In this document: piece after piece, positions 26,527 to 35,113 of the stretch
How positions within the stretch are numbered: position 1 is the stretch's first letter
Layout: every line of letters starts with the position of its first letter
NCBI RefSeq assembly: GCF_014174515.1
Contig: NZ_JACJUG010000029.1
Span: 1 to 53,595, forward strand
DNA length: 53,595 bases
Direction of reading: 5' to 3'
DNA from: Mitsuaria sp. WAJ17
GTDB lineage: Bacteria; Pseudomonadota; Gammaproteobacteria; Burkholderiales; Burkholderiaceae_C
The notes under the pieces: generated by a model
Seen by the model: only the letters and a program-made list of their open reading frames with translations
Told to the model about the DNA's origin: nothing
Databases searched by the model: none
Program-made: the position numbers and the translations under genes

Positions 26527-28551
26527 TTACTTCAAGCCGTTGCTGATCGCCTTCAGCAGCGTCGCCTGGCTGTCATCACCGTTGAACTCCCAGAAGAAGG
26601 CGCCGCCCAGGCCCTTGTTCTTGGCGTAGCTCATCTTCTCGGTGATCTGGGCCGGGGTATCGAAGCTCCAGAAGGTCGTGCCGTTGTAGATCCACTGGGC
26701 GCGGCTTTGCGGGTCCACGAAGCTCGGGTAGCCCAGGGTCTTGAGGATCTTGTAGTCCTCGATGCCCTTCTCGTACTTGCCCGGGGCAGCAGTGCCCTTC
26801 TGGTAGAGGCCGTTGTTGACGTTGGCCACACCCGTCCAGCCGCGGCCGTAGAAGCCGATGCCGATCTGCAGCTTGTTGGCCGGCACGCCCTTGTTCAGGA
26901 AGGCCTGCAGGGCGGCGTCGGTGTTGTAGGACTTCACGTCACCCGTGGCTGGGTCGCTGCTGTTGGCATAAAGGGGCGAGTGGAAGCCGGTGGTGTCTTC
27001 CCAGCCGCCGTGGAAGTCGTACGTCATGACGTTGATGAAGTCCACGTAGGGGTGGAACTTGTCCGGCTCGATCACGCGGATCTTGTCCACACCGGCAGGC
27101 GCGGCGATGGACAGCAGCAGGCCCGGGCGGATGGCGTCGAGTTGCTTGCGGAACTCGGCCAGCAAACCGGTGAAGTTCGCCGTGTCCTCGGGCTTGCCAC
27201 AGGCCAGGCCGCAGGCGGCCGGGTATTCCCAGTCGATGTCGATGCCGTCAAAGAGGCCGGCCGCGGCGCCCTGGCCACCGGCGTATTCCACCGAGGGCAG
27301 ATCGCCCTTGATGTAGGCGTCCACGCAGCTCTTGACGAAGGCGGCGCGGTTCTCGGGCCTGGCGGCCTCTGAGAAGCCACGCGAGTAGGTCCAGCCGCCC
27401 AGCGAGATCAGCACCTTCAGCTTCGGGTACTTGGCCTTGAGCTTCTTGAGCTGGCCCCAGTTGCCGCGCAGCGGCGCGTCCCAGGCGTCGGCCTTGCCGT
27501 CGATGCTGCTCGCGGCGTCGAAGGACTTCGTGTAGTCCGCGAAGGCATCGCCACCCACGCCGGTCTGCTCGTTCACGGGGACGGTGACGCCGACCTCGCA
27601 CTTGTTGTTGCGCACGTTGCCGAAGGCGTAGTTGATGTGCGTGAGCAAGGGGGCGGAGCCGCTGGTCTCGATGTTCTTGACGAAGTACTTGCGGTCGTAG
27701 ATGCCCCACTGGGCGAAGTAGCCCAGCACGTTCTTGCCGCCGACGGTGGCCTTGTCGGTGTGAACGGTGAGGGCAGGCGAGGCGGGCGAGGCGCCGGCTT
27801 CGCTGACGGCCTGCACGCTGAAGCTGTAGTCGGTGTCAGGCGTCAGGCCATTGACGCTGGCCGTGGTGGCCGGGCCTTGCGCTGCTTGGGCCGAACCTTG
27901 CAGTACGCGGTACTGCACCGTGCAGTTGGGGCCGGCGGGCACAGCGTTCCAGGCCAGGTTCACGCCGGTGCTGGACTTGGACGGCGCGCTCAGACCGCTG
28001 GGGGTGGCGGGCGTGGTGGTGCAGCTGCCGTTTGCGCTGGTCTTGGCGCTCAGCGCGGCGCTCTGGGCGGAGGCGTTGCCGGCCTTGTCTCGGGCGCGGA
28101 CGGTGTAGCTGTAGCTGGTGTTGGCGGCCAGGCCGCTGTCCACGTAGCTGGTGCCGGTGGGCGAGCCCACCAGGGTGCCGTTGCGGTAGACGTCATAGCC
28201 CGCCACGCCGCTGCCGGCATCGGTGGAGGCGGCCCAGCTCAGCGTGATGCTGCTGGCGGTGACGCCGCTGGCGGCCAGGCCGGCGGGCACGCTGGGCGGG
28301 GTGGTGTCGGTGTTGCCGCCGTCGCAGGCGCCGAGCTGCTTCCAGACATCCCACTGGCCGGATTTGAGCGCGGGGCTCTCGTTCTGGGTCCACCACTTGG
28401 CCTGGTAGGCCTGACTGTTCTGCTGTACGACGGAGCCACCGGTGTAGACGGCGCTGGAACTCCAGGTCTGCACGCCGGTGCAGTTGTAGGCCTGGGCGCT
28501 GCCGGCGGCGAGTGCGGCGGCCAGGGCGATGAGTTTGAACGAATGTTTCAT
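26527..28551 (-). CDS. Secreted GH18 chitinase with CBM5/12 and two FnIII domains
   Basis: This is an extracellular endo-acting family 18 chitinase of 674 aa that cleaves beta-1,4-GlcNAc chains with retention through substrate assistance. The order is signal peptide 1-20 (MKHSFKLIALAAALAAGSAQA); CBM5/12 chitin-binding module 22-76 (YNCTGVQTWSSSAVYTGG...WWTQNESPALKSGQWDVW); FnIII 84-170; FnIII 180-266; GH18 barrel from about 273. The catalytic motif FDGIDIDWEYP (DxxDxDxE) is at about 434-444, and the YDFHGGWED and FFWEFNGDD barrel strands are present. ATG 28551 is preferred because it opens a clean signal peptide. It is the last gene of the chitinase cluster, 91 bp behind the previous one. Confidence 0.95.
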   Translation of the reverse strand: MKHSFKLIALAAALAAGSAQAYNCTGVQTWSSSAVYTGGSVVQQNSQAYQAKWWTQNESPALKSGQWDVWKQLGACDGGNTDTTPPSVPAGLAASGVTASSITLSWAASTDAGSGVAGYDVYRNGTLVGSPTGTSYVDSGLAANTSYSYTVRARDKAGNASAQSAALSAKTSANGSCTTTPATPSGLSAPSKSSTGVNLAWNAVPAGPNCTVQYRVLQGSAQAAQGPATTASVNGLTPDTDYSFSVQAVSEAGASPASPALTVHTDKATVGGKNVLGYFAQWGIYDRKYFVKNIETSGSAPLLTHINYAFGNVRNNKCEVGVTVPVNEQTGVGGDAFADYTKSFDAASSIDGKADAWDAPLRGNWGQLKKLKAKYPKLKVLISLGGWTYSRGFSEAARPENRAAFVKSCVDAYIKGDLPSVEYAGGQGAAAGLFDGIDIDWEYPAACGLACGKPEDTANFTGLLAEFRKQLDAIRPGLLLSIAAPAGVDKIRVIEPDKFHPYVDFINVMTYDFHGGWEDTTGFHSPLYANSSDPATGDVKSYNTDAALQAFLNKGVPANKLQIGIGFYGRGWTGVANVNNGLYQKGTAAPGKYEKGIEDYKILKTLGYPSFVDPQSRAQWIYNGTTFWSFDTPAQITEKMSYAKNKGLGGAFFWEFNGDDSQATLLKAISNGLK

Positions 28552-28642
28552 GAGCGTAGAAGAGAGAGGTCGAGGGGGAGGGCCCGCCGCCGGAGGAAGA
28601 GCGGCAGGCCCGGACTGCTTCAGGATCCCTGGATCGCCCCGG

Positions 28643-31600
28643 TCAGGGCTGCTGGGCCCGACCGCGGCTGACGGCGGCCTTGAGGGCATTGAGAGTGACG
28701 TTGCTCGTGGCGCGCCGTGCTTCCTGCTGCAGGGCGTAGCTCTTGCCGCCGAAGCTCACGATCCAGTTGCTGGGCGTGGGCATGGGCAGGTAGTAGTTCA
28801 GCTTGATGGCCACGCTGGCGCCGGGGGCCAGGCTCTGCCAGCTGGGGAGCTTGAAGGCCGCGCGGTGGAAGTCGTTCTTCAGGCCGCCGACGTTATTGCC
28901 TGCGGCATTGGAGCCGTCGGTGACCACCTTGAGGCCGAAGCCGCTCTGGTCGGTCAGCGAGGCCGGGATGGCCGTGGGGATGTCGAAGCTGAAATCCGTG
29001 CCGCCCGGCAGGGTCTGGCTGCTCTTGTTGGTGAGGGTGAGCGTGGGGTTGATGGGGTAGTTGGCATCGCCCAGGGCAAAGCCGCCGATGCTGAACTGCA
29101 CGTCGATGGCCTCGGCGGGCATGGTCGCGCTGGTCAGGCGGTTGCCATAGGGCGCGGCGGTCTTGAACTTGTTGTAGAGCAGGTTCGTGAGCGTGCTGCC
29201 CATGCCGTACTCGGCCTTGGCGTTGTCGTAGGCATAGTCGCCGGCCAGTTCCCAGAACATCACGCCGCCGATGCCGCGGTCCGCCACGTACTGGGCCTTG
29301 ACGCCCAGGGACTGCTCGTCCTCGATGGACAGGAAGACCTTCTTGGTGGCGTTCCACAGCCAGGGCGCGACAAGCGTGCCGTCGTAGTAGCGGGTGTAGG
29401 TGCCGACGAACTGGTCCTGCGGGTTGGTCGCCGGGTTCAGGCCATAGGCGCCGATGTAGCTGCCGCTCTTGCCGGCTGCCAGGTTCAAGGTGTGCCACAG
29501 GGGGTTGGAGCCGGCCGGCACTTCCTTGCCGTTGATGTCCAGGTCATGCCAGACGTTGTCCAGGCCGATGGCGCCAGCGCCGCACTTCTGCACCGTGCCG
29601 CCGCCCGTGCCCGGAGGGCACTTGGTCTGGTCGGCCTGGGCAGCCGTACCCCAGAGGCCGTTGGTGCCGCCGTTCACGTCCTTCCAGCCACGGGTGTAGT
29701 AGGGCACGCCGATGTTGATGCGGCCCGCCGGCATCGCGCCGCGGAAGTAGTGGTAGGCCCAGTCCGTGTTCAGGTAGCCGATGCGGCCGTACTGCGAAGC
29801 CGTGTAGTAGCTCCAGGCCACCAGTTCGGAGTCCTTGCCATCGTCGTAGAGCGCCGCATTGGGCCCCACGAACTGGTTCCAGGCGCCGTGCAGGTCATAG
29901 CTCATGATGTTGACGTAGTCCAGGTACTTGGTGACCTGGTACGTCTCCATGCCGCGCAGCAGATAGCCCGAGGCGGGCGCGGCGACGGTGAGCATGTAGT
30001 GGCGGGCGTCCTGCTGGCCGGCGGCGTCCAGCTTGGCGCGCAGGGTCTGCATCAGCGTCACGAAGTTCTTCATCAGCGTGGCCCGGCGGGCGTTGCTGAT
30101 GGTGAAGTCGTCCGGATTGCCGGCGTCCTTCATGCTGGTGGCGTATTCGTAGTCGATGTCCACGCCATCGAAACCGTACTGGCGCAGGAAGGCCACCGCG
30201 GAGTCGGCGAAGGTGTTGATGCCGGCGGTGTTGGCGCTGCCGTCGGCATTGGTGGTCATGGTGTAGAAGCCGCCGCTTGCCACGCGCTTGCCGGTGTCAT
30301 CGAAGTAGCCGCCGGTCTCGGCCCAGCCTCCCACGGAGACGAGCGTCTTGACCTTGGGGAACTGCTTCTTGAACTTGCTGAGCAGGTTGAAGTGGCCTTT
30401 GTAGGACAGGGTGCTGTCCATCTCGGCACCGGCCACGCCGGGCCAGGTCATGCCGGTGGCGGCGTTGTTGGCGTCGGCCGTGTTGCCCACCGAGAGCTTG
30501 TTGGCGCCGTCCACATGGGCGAAGGCGTAGTTGATGTGCGTCAGCTGGCCCCAAGGGATGTTGCTGGCCAGGTAGGCGGGTGTACCGTCCTTGCCGGTGC
30601 GCCAGCTGGTGAAGTAGCCGATGATGCGGCGCGGCTTGTCGGCGCCCATCATCTCGCGGCCCTGGTCGTCATAGACCTTGCAGTAGGCGGGCGTGGTGCC
30701 GGGCGTGGTGTAGAGGCCTTCCGGGCGGCACTTCTCGTCGCCGGTGGCGCCGCCGCTGACGGTGACGCGGGCGGCGCTGCTGTCGCCCGTGGCGCCCTTG
30801 TCGTCGGTGGCGCGGGCGGTCAGGTCATGCACGCCGGCGCGGGCCGTCCAGCTGATGCTGAAGGGCGCACTCGTGTCTTCGGCGATCAGCACACCGTTGT
30901 CGTAGAAGGCCACCTTGGCCACGCTGCCATCCGGGTCGGAGGCGGTGGCGGAGACGGTGAGCACAGCGCCGTCCGTCGCGCTGCTGCCATTGCCGGGGCT
31001 GCTCATCGACACCACGGGCGGCTTGTTGACCGTGCCGCTGGTGACGGTCACCGACTGGCTCTTGCTGTTGGTGGCGCCCTTGTTGTCGGTCACGGTGAGG
31101 GTGACGTTGTAGGTGCCGGCCGCGGCATAGGTGCGTGAGGCGGTGGCGCCGCTCGCCGTGCCGCCGTCACCGAAGGTCCAGGCGTAGCTGGCGACGCTGC
31201 CGTCGGGGTCGGTCGAGCCGCTGCCGTTGACGCTGAGGGTCAGGCCGCTGGCGCTGCTGGTGAAGCTGGCCACGGGCGGTTGGTTGACGGTGCCGCTGGT
31301 GACGGTCACGGACTGGCTCTTGCTGCTGGTCGCGCCCTTGTTGTCGGTCACGGTGAGGGTGACGGTGTAGGTGCCGGCCGCGGCATAGGTGCGGCTGGCG
31401 GTGGCGCCGGTGGCGCTGCTGCCGTCGCCGAAGGTCCAGGCGTAGCTGGCGATGCTGCCGTCGGGGTCGGTCGAGCCGCTGCCGTTGACGCTCAAGATCA
31501 GGCCGCTGGCACTGCTGGTGAAGCTGGCCACGGGCGGCTGGTTGACGGTGCCATCGCAGGCGCCGAGCTGCTTCCAGACGTCCCACTGGCCGGACTTGAG

Positions 31601-31780
31601 CGCGGGGCTCTCGTTCTGGGTCCACCACTTGGCCTGGTAGGCCTGGTTGCTCTGCTGGACCACGGCGCCGCCGGTGTAGACGGCGCTGGAGCTCCAGGTC
31701 TGCACGCCGGTGCAGTTGTAGGCGAAGGCGGGAAGGACGCTGCTGCCGATCAGCAGCGCCAGTACCGTGCGTTGATGCAT
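28643..31780 (-). CDS. Large secreted GH18 chitinase with CBM5/12, two PKD, Ig-like and ChiC-type domains
   Basis: The protein has 1045 aa. The order is signal peptide 1-20; CBM5/12 21-75; PKD 82-162 and PKD 168-247 (each NQPPVASFTSSASGL...TFGDG...VTDNKGAT); a bacterial Ig-like domain 253-343; GH18 barrel 384-about 860; and a C-terminal beta domain about 880-1030 resembling the chitinase ChiC-type module. The catalytic motif FDGVDIDYEYA is at 537-547, with SYDLHGAWNQ and MFWELAGDYAYD further on. A chitinase insertion-like region with KCPPGTGGGTVQKCGAG probably forms a disulfide. It is a surface or secreted chitinase whose PKD linkers help attack crystalline chitin, by analogy with other PKD-containing chitinases. 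Confidence 0.95.
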   Translation of the reverse strand: MHQRTVLALLIGSSVLPAFAYNCTGVQTWSSSAVYTGGAVVQQSNQAYQAKWWTQNESPALKSGQWDVWKQLGACDGTVNQPPVASFTSSASGLILSVNGSGSTDPDGSIASYAWTFGDGSSATGATASRTYAAAGTYTVTLTVTDNKGATSSKSQSVTVTSGTVNQPPVASFTSSASGLTLSVNGSGSTDPDGSVASYAWTFGDGGTASGATASRTYAAAGTYNVTLTVTDNKGATNSKSQSVTVTSGTVNKPPVVSMSSPGNGSSATDGAVLTVSATASDPDGSVAKVAFYDNGVLIAEDTSAPFSISWTARAGVHDLTARATDDKGATGDSSAARVTVSGGATGDEKCRPEGLYTTPGTTPAYCKVYDDQGREMMGADKPRRIIGYFTSWRTGKDGTPAYLASNIPWGQLTHINYAFAHVDGANKLSVGNTADANNAATGMTWPGVAGAEMDSTLSYKGHFNLLSKFKKQFPKVKTLVSVGGWAETGGYFDDTGKRVASGGFYTMTTNADGSANTAGINTFADSAVAFLRQYGFDGVDIDYEYATSMKDAGNPDDFTISNARRATLMKNFVTLMQTLRAKLDAAGQQDARHYMLTVAAPASGYLLRGMETYQVTKYLDYVNIMSYDLHGAWNQFVGPNAALYDDGKDSELVAWSYYTASQYGRIGYLNTDWAYHYFRGAMPAGRINIGVPYYTRGWKDVNGGTNGLWGTAAQADQTKCPPGTGGGTVQKCGAGAIGLDNVWHDLDINGKEVPAGSNPLWHTLNLAAGKSGSYIGAYGLNPATNPQDQFVGTYTRYYDGTLVAPWLWNATKKVFLSIEDEQSLGVKAQYVADRGIGGVMFWELAGDYAYDNAKAEYGMGSTLTNLLYNKFKTAAPYGNRLTSATMPAEAIDVQFSIGGFALGDANYPINPTLTLTNKSSQTLPGGTDFSFDIPTAIPASLTDQSGFGLKVVTDGSNAAGNNVGGLKNDFHRAAFKLPSWQSLAPGASVAIKLNYYLPMPTPSNWIVSFGGKSYALQQEARRATSNVTLNALKAAVSRGRAQQP

Positions 31781-31916
31781 GGCGATTCCTTGAGGGTTCG
31801 TGAAAAGGGTGCACGAAGCCAGGACCGCGGGCGCGGGGCCCGGGTCCGGCAGTCAGTGAGGGAGGGAGGGTCAGGGAGAGAGGGATCCCGGGGACTGTTG
31901 TTTTTTTTGGGGGTGC

Positions 31917-33647
31917 TCAGGGCTTCACGATGACGTCGAAGTACTTCTCGACGCAGCGCTGGTAGTCCCCGGCCTTCAGGGAGAAGTACGCGGTCTGGTA
32001 GCCCACCAGCTTGCAGGCGAAGGCCTTGCCCTCGGGCATTTCCGCGTGATAGGACCAGTCCTGGTCCCAGTAGATGTCCAGGGCGCCGGCACCGCCGACG
32101 GCAAAGGACTTCTGGTTGGCGCAGCCCAGCTCCTCGGTGGAGGGGATGGGTACGCCCAGGGCCGCCGCATGCTCACGGTAGTAGGCCATGCGGTTGACGG
32201 ATTGCGGCTTCTCGTAGCCCTGGCCGCATTCGATGCCGCCGTTGATGATGTTGGTCGTGGCGCCGAAGCCCGGCTTGATGCCAGCGGCCGAATCGACCGC
32301 ATTGGGCTTCCAGGTGCCATCCACCACATGCAGCATGCTGGGCTTGGGCGAGGCCGGGTAGACGTAGAAGAACACGGCCGAGGCCAGATTCAGCCAGGTG
32401 TCGGCCACCTGCTCGGGGTTGTTGAGCAGGACCTTCACGTCACCGAACATGGCGTCGGAGAAGGGGCCGTAGTTGTAGTTGTACGAGAGCTGCTTGGCGC
32501 CGCGGCCGAAGTACTGCTTGTAGCGCCCCTGGGCGTCCTTGCCGCAGGGCCAGGTCTGGCCTTGCCAGGTCGTGGGATTGCACTCGTTGTTGTAGGGGCA
32601 GCCGTAGCTCGATTCGCTGCAGCCCGCCTCGCGCACGAAGTACAGGGCCTGGCGCCACTGCGGCGTCGCGCTGTTGGGGTCATGCGCGCCCGTCTCCTGC
32701 GTGAAGTGGGCGAACATGGTGGCCAAGGTCTTGCGGCAGATGGCGTCGGAGTCGCGGCCGTCCGTGTACGTCATGCAGACGCCCGAGAACTTGGCGATGG
32801 CCTGCAGCAGGCCGGTGTAGGTATAGGCCTTGTCGCGCTGCGAGAAGAGGTACTCCCACTGGCTGACCGGCAGGATCTTCTCGACGCGCTTGACGTTCTC
32901 CGGGTTGCTGGCCTGGCCCGGGGCCACGGCCGTGACCACGCTGTTGTCCCGCGTGGCGATGGAGGCCTTGACGGCGCGGAAGAGGGCGGTGTCCGTGAGC
33001 CGGGCCTCGGTGGCCAGCACGTCGGATTGCTTGAGGATGTACTTGCCCGTGGTCGGGTCCTTGACCACGACGGCCAGGGTGAAGGACTGCGACTTGGCGT
33101 TGCTCGCCCCCTTGTTGTCGGTCACGGTGAGGCTGACGGCATAGGTGCCCGAGGCCGCATAGGCGTGCGTCACCTTGGCGCCGCTGGCGCTGCTGCCGTC
33201 GCCGAAGGTCCATTTGTAGCTGCTGATCTGCCCATCCGGGTCCGTGGATGCACTGGCATCCAGCGAGAGGTTCAGGCGGTCCACGCTGCTGGTGAAGGCG
33301 GCCACGGGGGGCTTGTTGCCGGGGTCGGAACCACCGCCGCCGCCGTCACAGCTGCCCAGCGGCTTCCAGACGGCCCAGGCGCCGGAGTTGGCCGCGGGCG
33401 ACTGGCCCTGCGTCCACCAGTTGGCGCTGTAGGCCTTGCCGGACTCCTGCACCTGCTGGCCCGAGGTGTAGGCCGTGGCGCTGTTCCACACGGCGATGCC
33501 CGTGCAGCTGAGGGCCTGGGCATGACCCGCCGCCATCACCAGCGGCACTGCCGCGAGTGTGGTCTTCAGGAGGGACGAGGTGCGGAACAGGCCGCGGGAA
33601 GGGGATGCCATGGCACGGACGCCATGAGGTACTGCGCTTGCAAACAT
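31917..33647 (-). CDS. Secreted GH19 chitinase with CBM5/12 and PKD domain
   Basis: This is a family 19 (inverting) chitinase of 576 aa. The signal region is long (MFASAVPHGVRAMASPSRGL...VMAAGHAQA). It is followed by CBM5/12 (LSCTGIAVWNSATAYTSGQQV...WWTQGQSPAANSGAWAVW), a Gly linker, PKD (KPPVAAFTSSVDRL...TFGDGSS...VTDNKGAS) and the GH19 domain in the last 350 residues. Catalytic Glu is in MFAHFTQETGAH, the second signature is YFGRGAKQLSYNYNYGPFS, and INGGIECGQGYEKP is the late block. The start at 33647 is supported by AGGAGA 8 bp upstream; an in-frame ATG at 33611 is the alternative. It is the first gene of the cluster. Confidence 0.94.
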   Translation of the reverse strand: MFASAVPHGVRAMASPSRGLFRTSSLLKTTLAAVPLVMAAGHAQALSCTGIAVWNSATAYTSGQQVQESGKAYSANWWTQGQSPAANSGAWAVWKPLGSCDGGGGGSDPGNKPPVAAFTSSVDRLNLSLDASASTDPDGQISSYKWTFGDGSSASGAKVTHAYAASGTYAVSLTVTDNKGASNAKSQSFTLAVVVKDPTTGKYILKQSDVLATEARLTDTALFRAVKASIATRDNSVVTAVAPGQASNPENVKRVEKILPVSQWEYLFSQRDKAYTYTGLLQAIAKFSGVCMTYTDGRDSDAICRKTLATMFAHFTQETGAHDPNSATPQWRQALYFVREAGCSESSYGCPYNNECNPTTWQGQTWPCGKDAQGRYKQYFGRGAKQLSYNYNYGPFSDAMFGDVKVLLNNPEQVADTWLNLASAVFFYVYPASPKPSMLHVVDGTWKPNAVDSAAGIKPGFGATTNIINGGIECGQGYEKPQSVNRMAYYREHAAALGVPIPSTEELGCANQKSFAVGGAGALDIYWDQDWSYHAEMPEGKAFACKLVGYQTAYFSLKAGDYQRCVEKYFDVIVKP

Positions 33648-33757
33648 GAACGGGTCTCCTGCGTTCAACGTGCGCTGCTGATCCTGCGCTGGGCGTCTTC
33701 GCGCCCGAGAAAAGACCGAAAGCTCAACAACACCCTCAGTCCGCATCTACCAGACCA

Positions 33758-33837
33758 GTACCACTTGTAGTCTTGTAGTGGTATGCACTTTAGATACCAC
33801 TTTATGCAAAAACATTGATACAAACACCTAGTACCAC
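33758..33837. promoter_or_regulatory. Cluster of TGGTAT/ATACCA half-sites, candidate operator of the chitinase cluster
   Basis: Four half-sites are visible: GTACCACT at 33758, AGTGGTAT at 33777, ATACCACT at 33794 and GTACCAC at 33831. The second and third form a perfect 8-bp inverted repeat with a 9-bp spacer, and the first and second pair over 7 bp with an 11-bp spacer. They lie 110-190 bp before the GH19 start in an AT-rich leader. GntR/HutC-type regulators of chitin and GlcNAc use (DasR/NagQ) bind TGGT-containing palindromes, so such a regulator is a plausible but unproven partner. Confidence 0.55.
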
Positions 33838-34111
33838 GGTAACCCCGTGTAAGGTTAATGACCAATAAGAGACCAGATGCGCAGATCGCCCAGGAGGCGG
33901 GGTGCGGTGGTCTGGGTCCAGTGGGGAGGAAGAATCGGCGGGCTAGGGGTTTGCCCTGCATGGGGAGAGTGGGGGCGGCAAGGGTGGGTTGATGCCGCCC
34001 TCGCATGCGCCCGCATCCACCGGCACCTAGCGGTGGCTGTCGCCCACCTGGCGATCGAATGCCCGGACCCCCATCGCACCCCCTGGCCCCGTGCTTTTGT
34101 GAGAGCTGCCC

Positions 34112-34138
34112 TCAAGCTCGCGCAGAAACCGCCGATAG
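34112..34138 (+). promoter_or_regulatory. Sigma-28 (FliA) promoter
   Basis: TCAAGCTC, an 11-bp spacer and GCCGATAG match the FliA consensus TAAAGTTT-N11-GCCGATAA at 5/8 and 7/8 positions, with exact spacing. The -10 ends only 7 bp before the ATG of the YjfB-like gene, so the transcript would have almost no leader. Confidence 0.7.
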
Positions 34139-34145
34139 TGCCGTC

Positions 34146-34361
34146 ATGGACATCAGCAGCTTCACCAGCGTCGCCACCGTGGTCAACGATGCCTCCAGCA
34201 GCATGCCTGGCACGGTCGGCAATGCCGCCAGCCTGCTGGTGCTGCGCAAGGCCATCGATGCCCAGGCCGCCGGGGCTGCCGCCTTGCTCGCGGCCTTGCC
34301 CCAGGCGCCGGCCTTGGCCACCGAAGGGCAGCTCGGGCGACAGCTCAATACCTACGCTTGA
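34146..34361 (+). CDS. YjfB family putative motility protein
   Basis: This small protein of 71 aa (MDISSFTSVATVVNDASSSM...LLVLRKAIDAQAAGAAALLAALPQ) resembles the YjfB_motility family. In that family a short helical protein starts MDI and holds a central L-x-K-A-x-D-x-Q motif, here VLRKAIDAQ. The function is unknown; the family is linked to motility by regulation and context. The sigma-28 promoter directly before it supports that link. The gene is monocistronic, and the next gene is convergent. Confidence 0.82.
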   Translation: MDISSFTSVATVVNDASSSMPGTVGNAASLLVLRKAIDAQAAGAAALLAALPQAPALATEGQLGRQLNTYA

Positions 34362-34532
34362 GCCCGATGCCTGGAGGCGGGCAGGCAGTATTTCCCCTGA
34401 TGCTCGCCAGGGTGCGCGCGTTCCAGCTCCTTCCGCAAGCCGGTCGATCTGCCGATTGATCTGGCCGAAAACTAAGAAGGCAAGACCTGACCCCACGTCG
34501 GCCATCGCGTGCGGGCCGCGTCCGTGGTGCTT

Positions 34533-35036
34533 TCACGGCCCGGCAGGCACCGATCGATGATCAAAGCTCATCACCCGAGCCAGCCGCCATTGCCCCTCCT
34601 GCTGGCGCCACAGGCTGACGAACTGCGCCACGGTGCTCGTGGGCGCCCCCCGTTCATCGAAGCGATGGGCGCCGAGCTGCAGGGCGCCATAGCCCTGGAT
34701 CGGGTACACCCGCAGCGTGCCCGGCACCAGGGTACGCACGATGCCCCGGCTGGCCGGGCAGGCAGCGGTGAGCCGGCGCGTGTTCTCGCGCACCTGCTCG
34801 CCCGTGGAGAGGCCGTCCTTGTCGTGATAGAACTCGACGTCATCGGTGAAGATCGCGTTGGCCCTGGCAGCATCGCAGGACACGAAGGAGGCCTCGAACA
34901 GCAGGCTGTCCATGTGCGCCAGCTCGTCGAAGAGGGCACCCGAGCGCAAGCCATCGACGCCTTGCGCAATCGTCTGCGAGTGCGTCACCGCAGCGCTCGC
35001 CATCAAGGCAAAGGCGAGGAGCGCCGCATGGCACAT
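34533..35036 (-). CDS. Exported NTF2-like (DUF4440/SnoaL-type) protein
   Basis: This protein of 167 aa starts MCHAALLAFALMASAAVTHSQ, a signal peptide. The rest is a compact cone-shaped fold candidate. It has a helix (LRSGALFDELAHMDSLLFEASFVSCDAARANAIFTDDVEFYHD), then strands ending in VAQFVSLWRQQEGQWRLARVMSFDHR, the usual closing strands of DUF4440-like NTF2 proteins. These can be small-molecule binders or isomerases; nothing here tells which. A GTG start at 35054 would add six residues. Confidence 0.75.
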   Translation of the reverse strand: MCHAALLAFALMASAAVTHSQTIAQGVDGLRSGALFDELAHMDSLLFEASFVSCDAARANAIFTDDVEFYHDKDGLSTGEQVRENTRRLTAACPASRGIVRTLVPGTLRVYPIQGYGALQLGAHRFDERGAPTSTVAQFVSLWRQQEGQWRLARVMSFDHRSVPAGP

Positions 35037-35113
35037 GCGAGACGGCGTGTTCACGACGCTTGATCCTGCGCCGGGGCAGTCCCGGATGCCAGAGGTTTCA
35101 TCGCGCCCACCCT

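Larger units (their letters stand above)
33648..34145. other. Intergenic region: chitinase leader and motility-gene promoter
   Basis: This is a 498-bp gap. The part 33740-33880 is strikingly AT-rich for this genome and carries repeated TACCA/TGGTA half-sites (listed separately). The part 33880-34110 is GC-rich, with no gene I can support. The last 35 bp hold a sigma-28 promoter. Confidence 0.7.

Noticed and set aside
28529..31138. Very long open frame (about 870 codons) opposite the large GH18 gene
   Set aside because: Composition is Gly/Val/Ala/His-biased with no motif. It is an antisense shadow of the chitinase, and its start would lie in the neighbour's signal peptide.
33880..34110. Gene in the GC-rich part of the chitinase/YjfB gap
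   Set aside because: Open frames here have no motif or ribosome site, and overlap the promoter elements on both sides.
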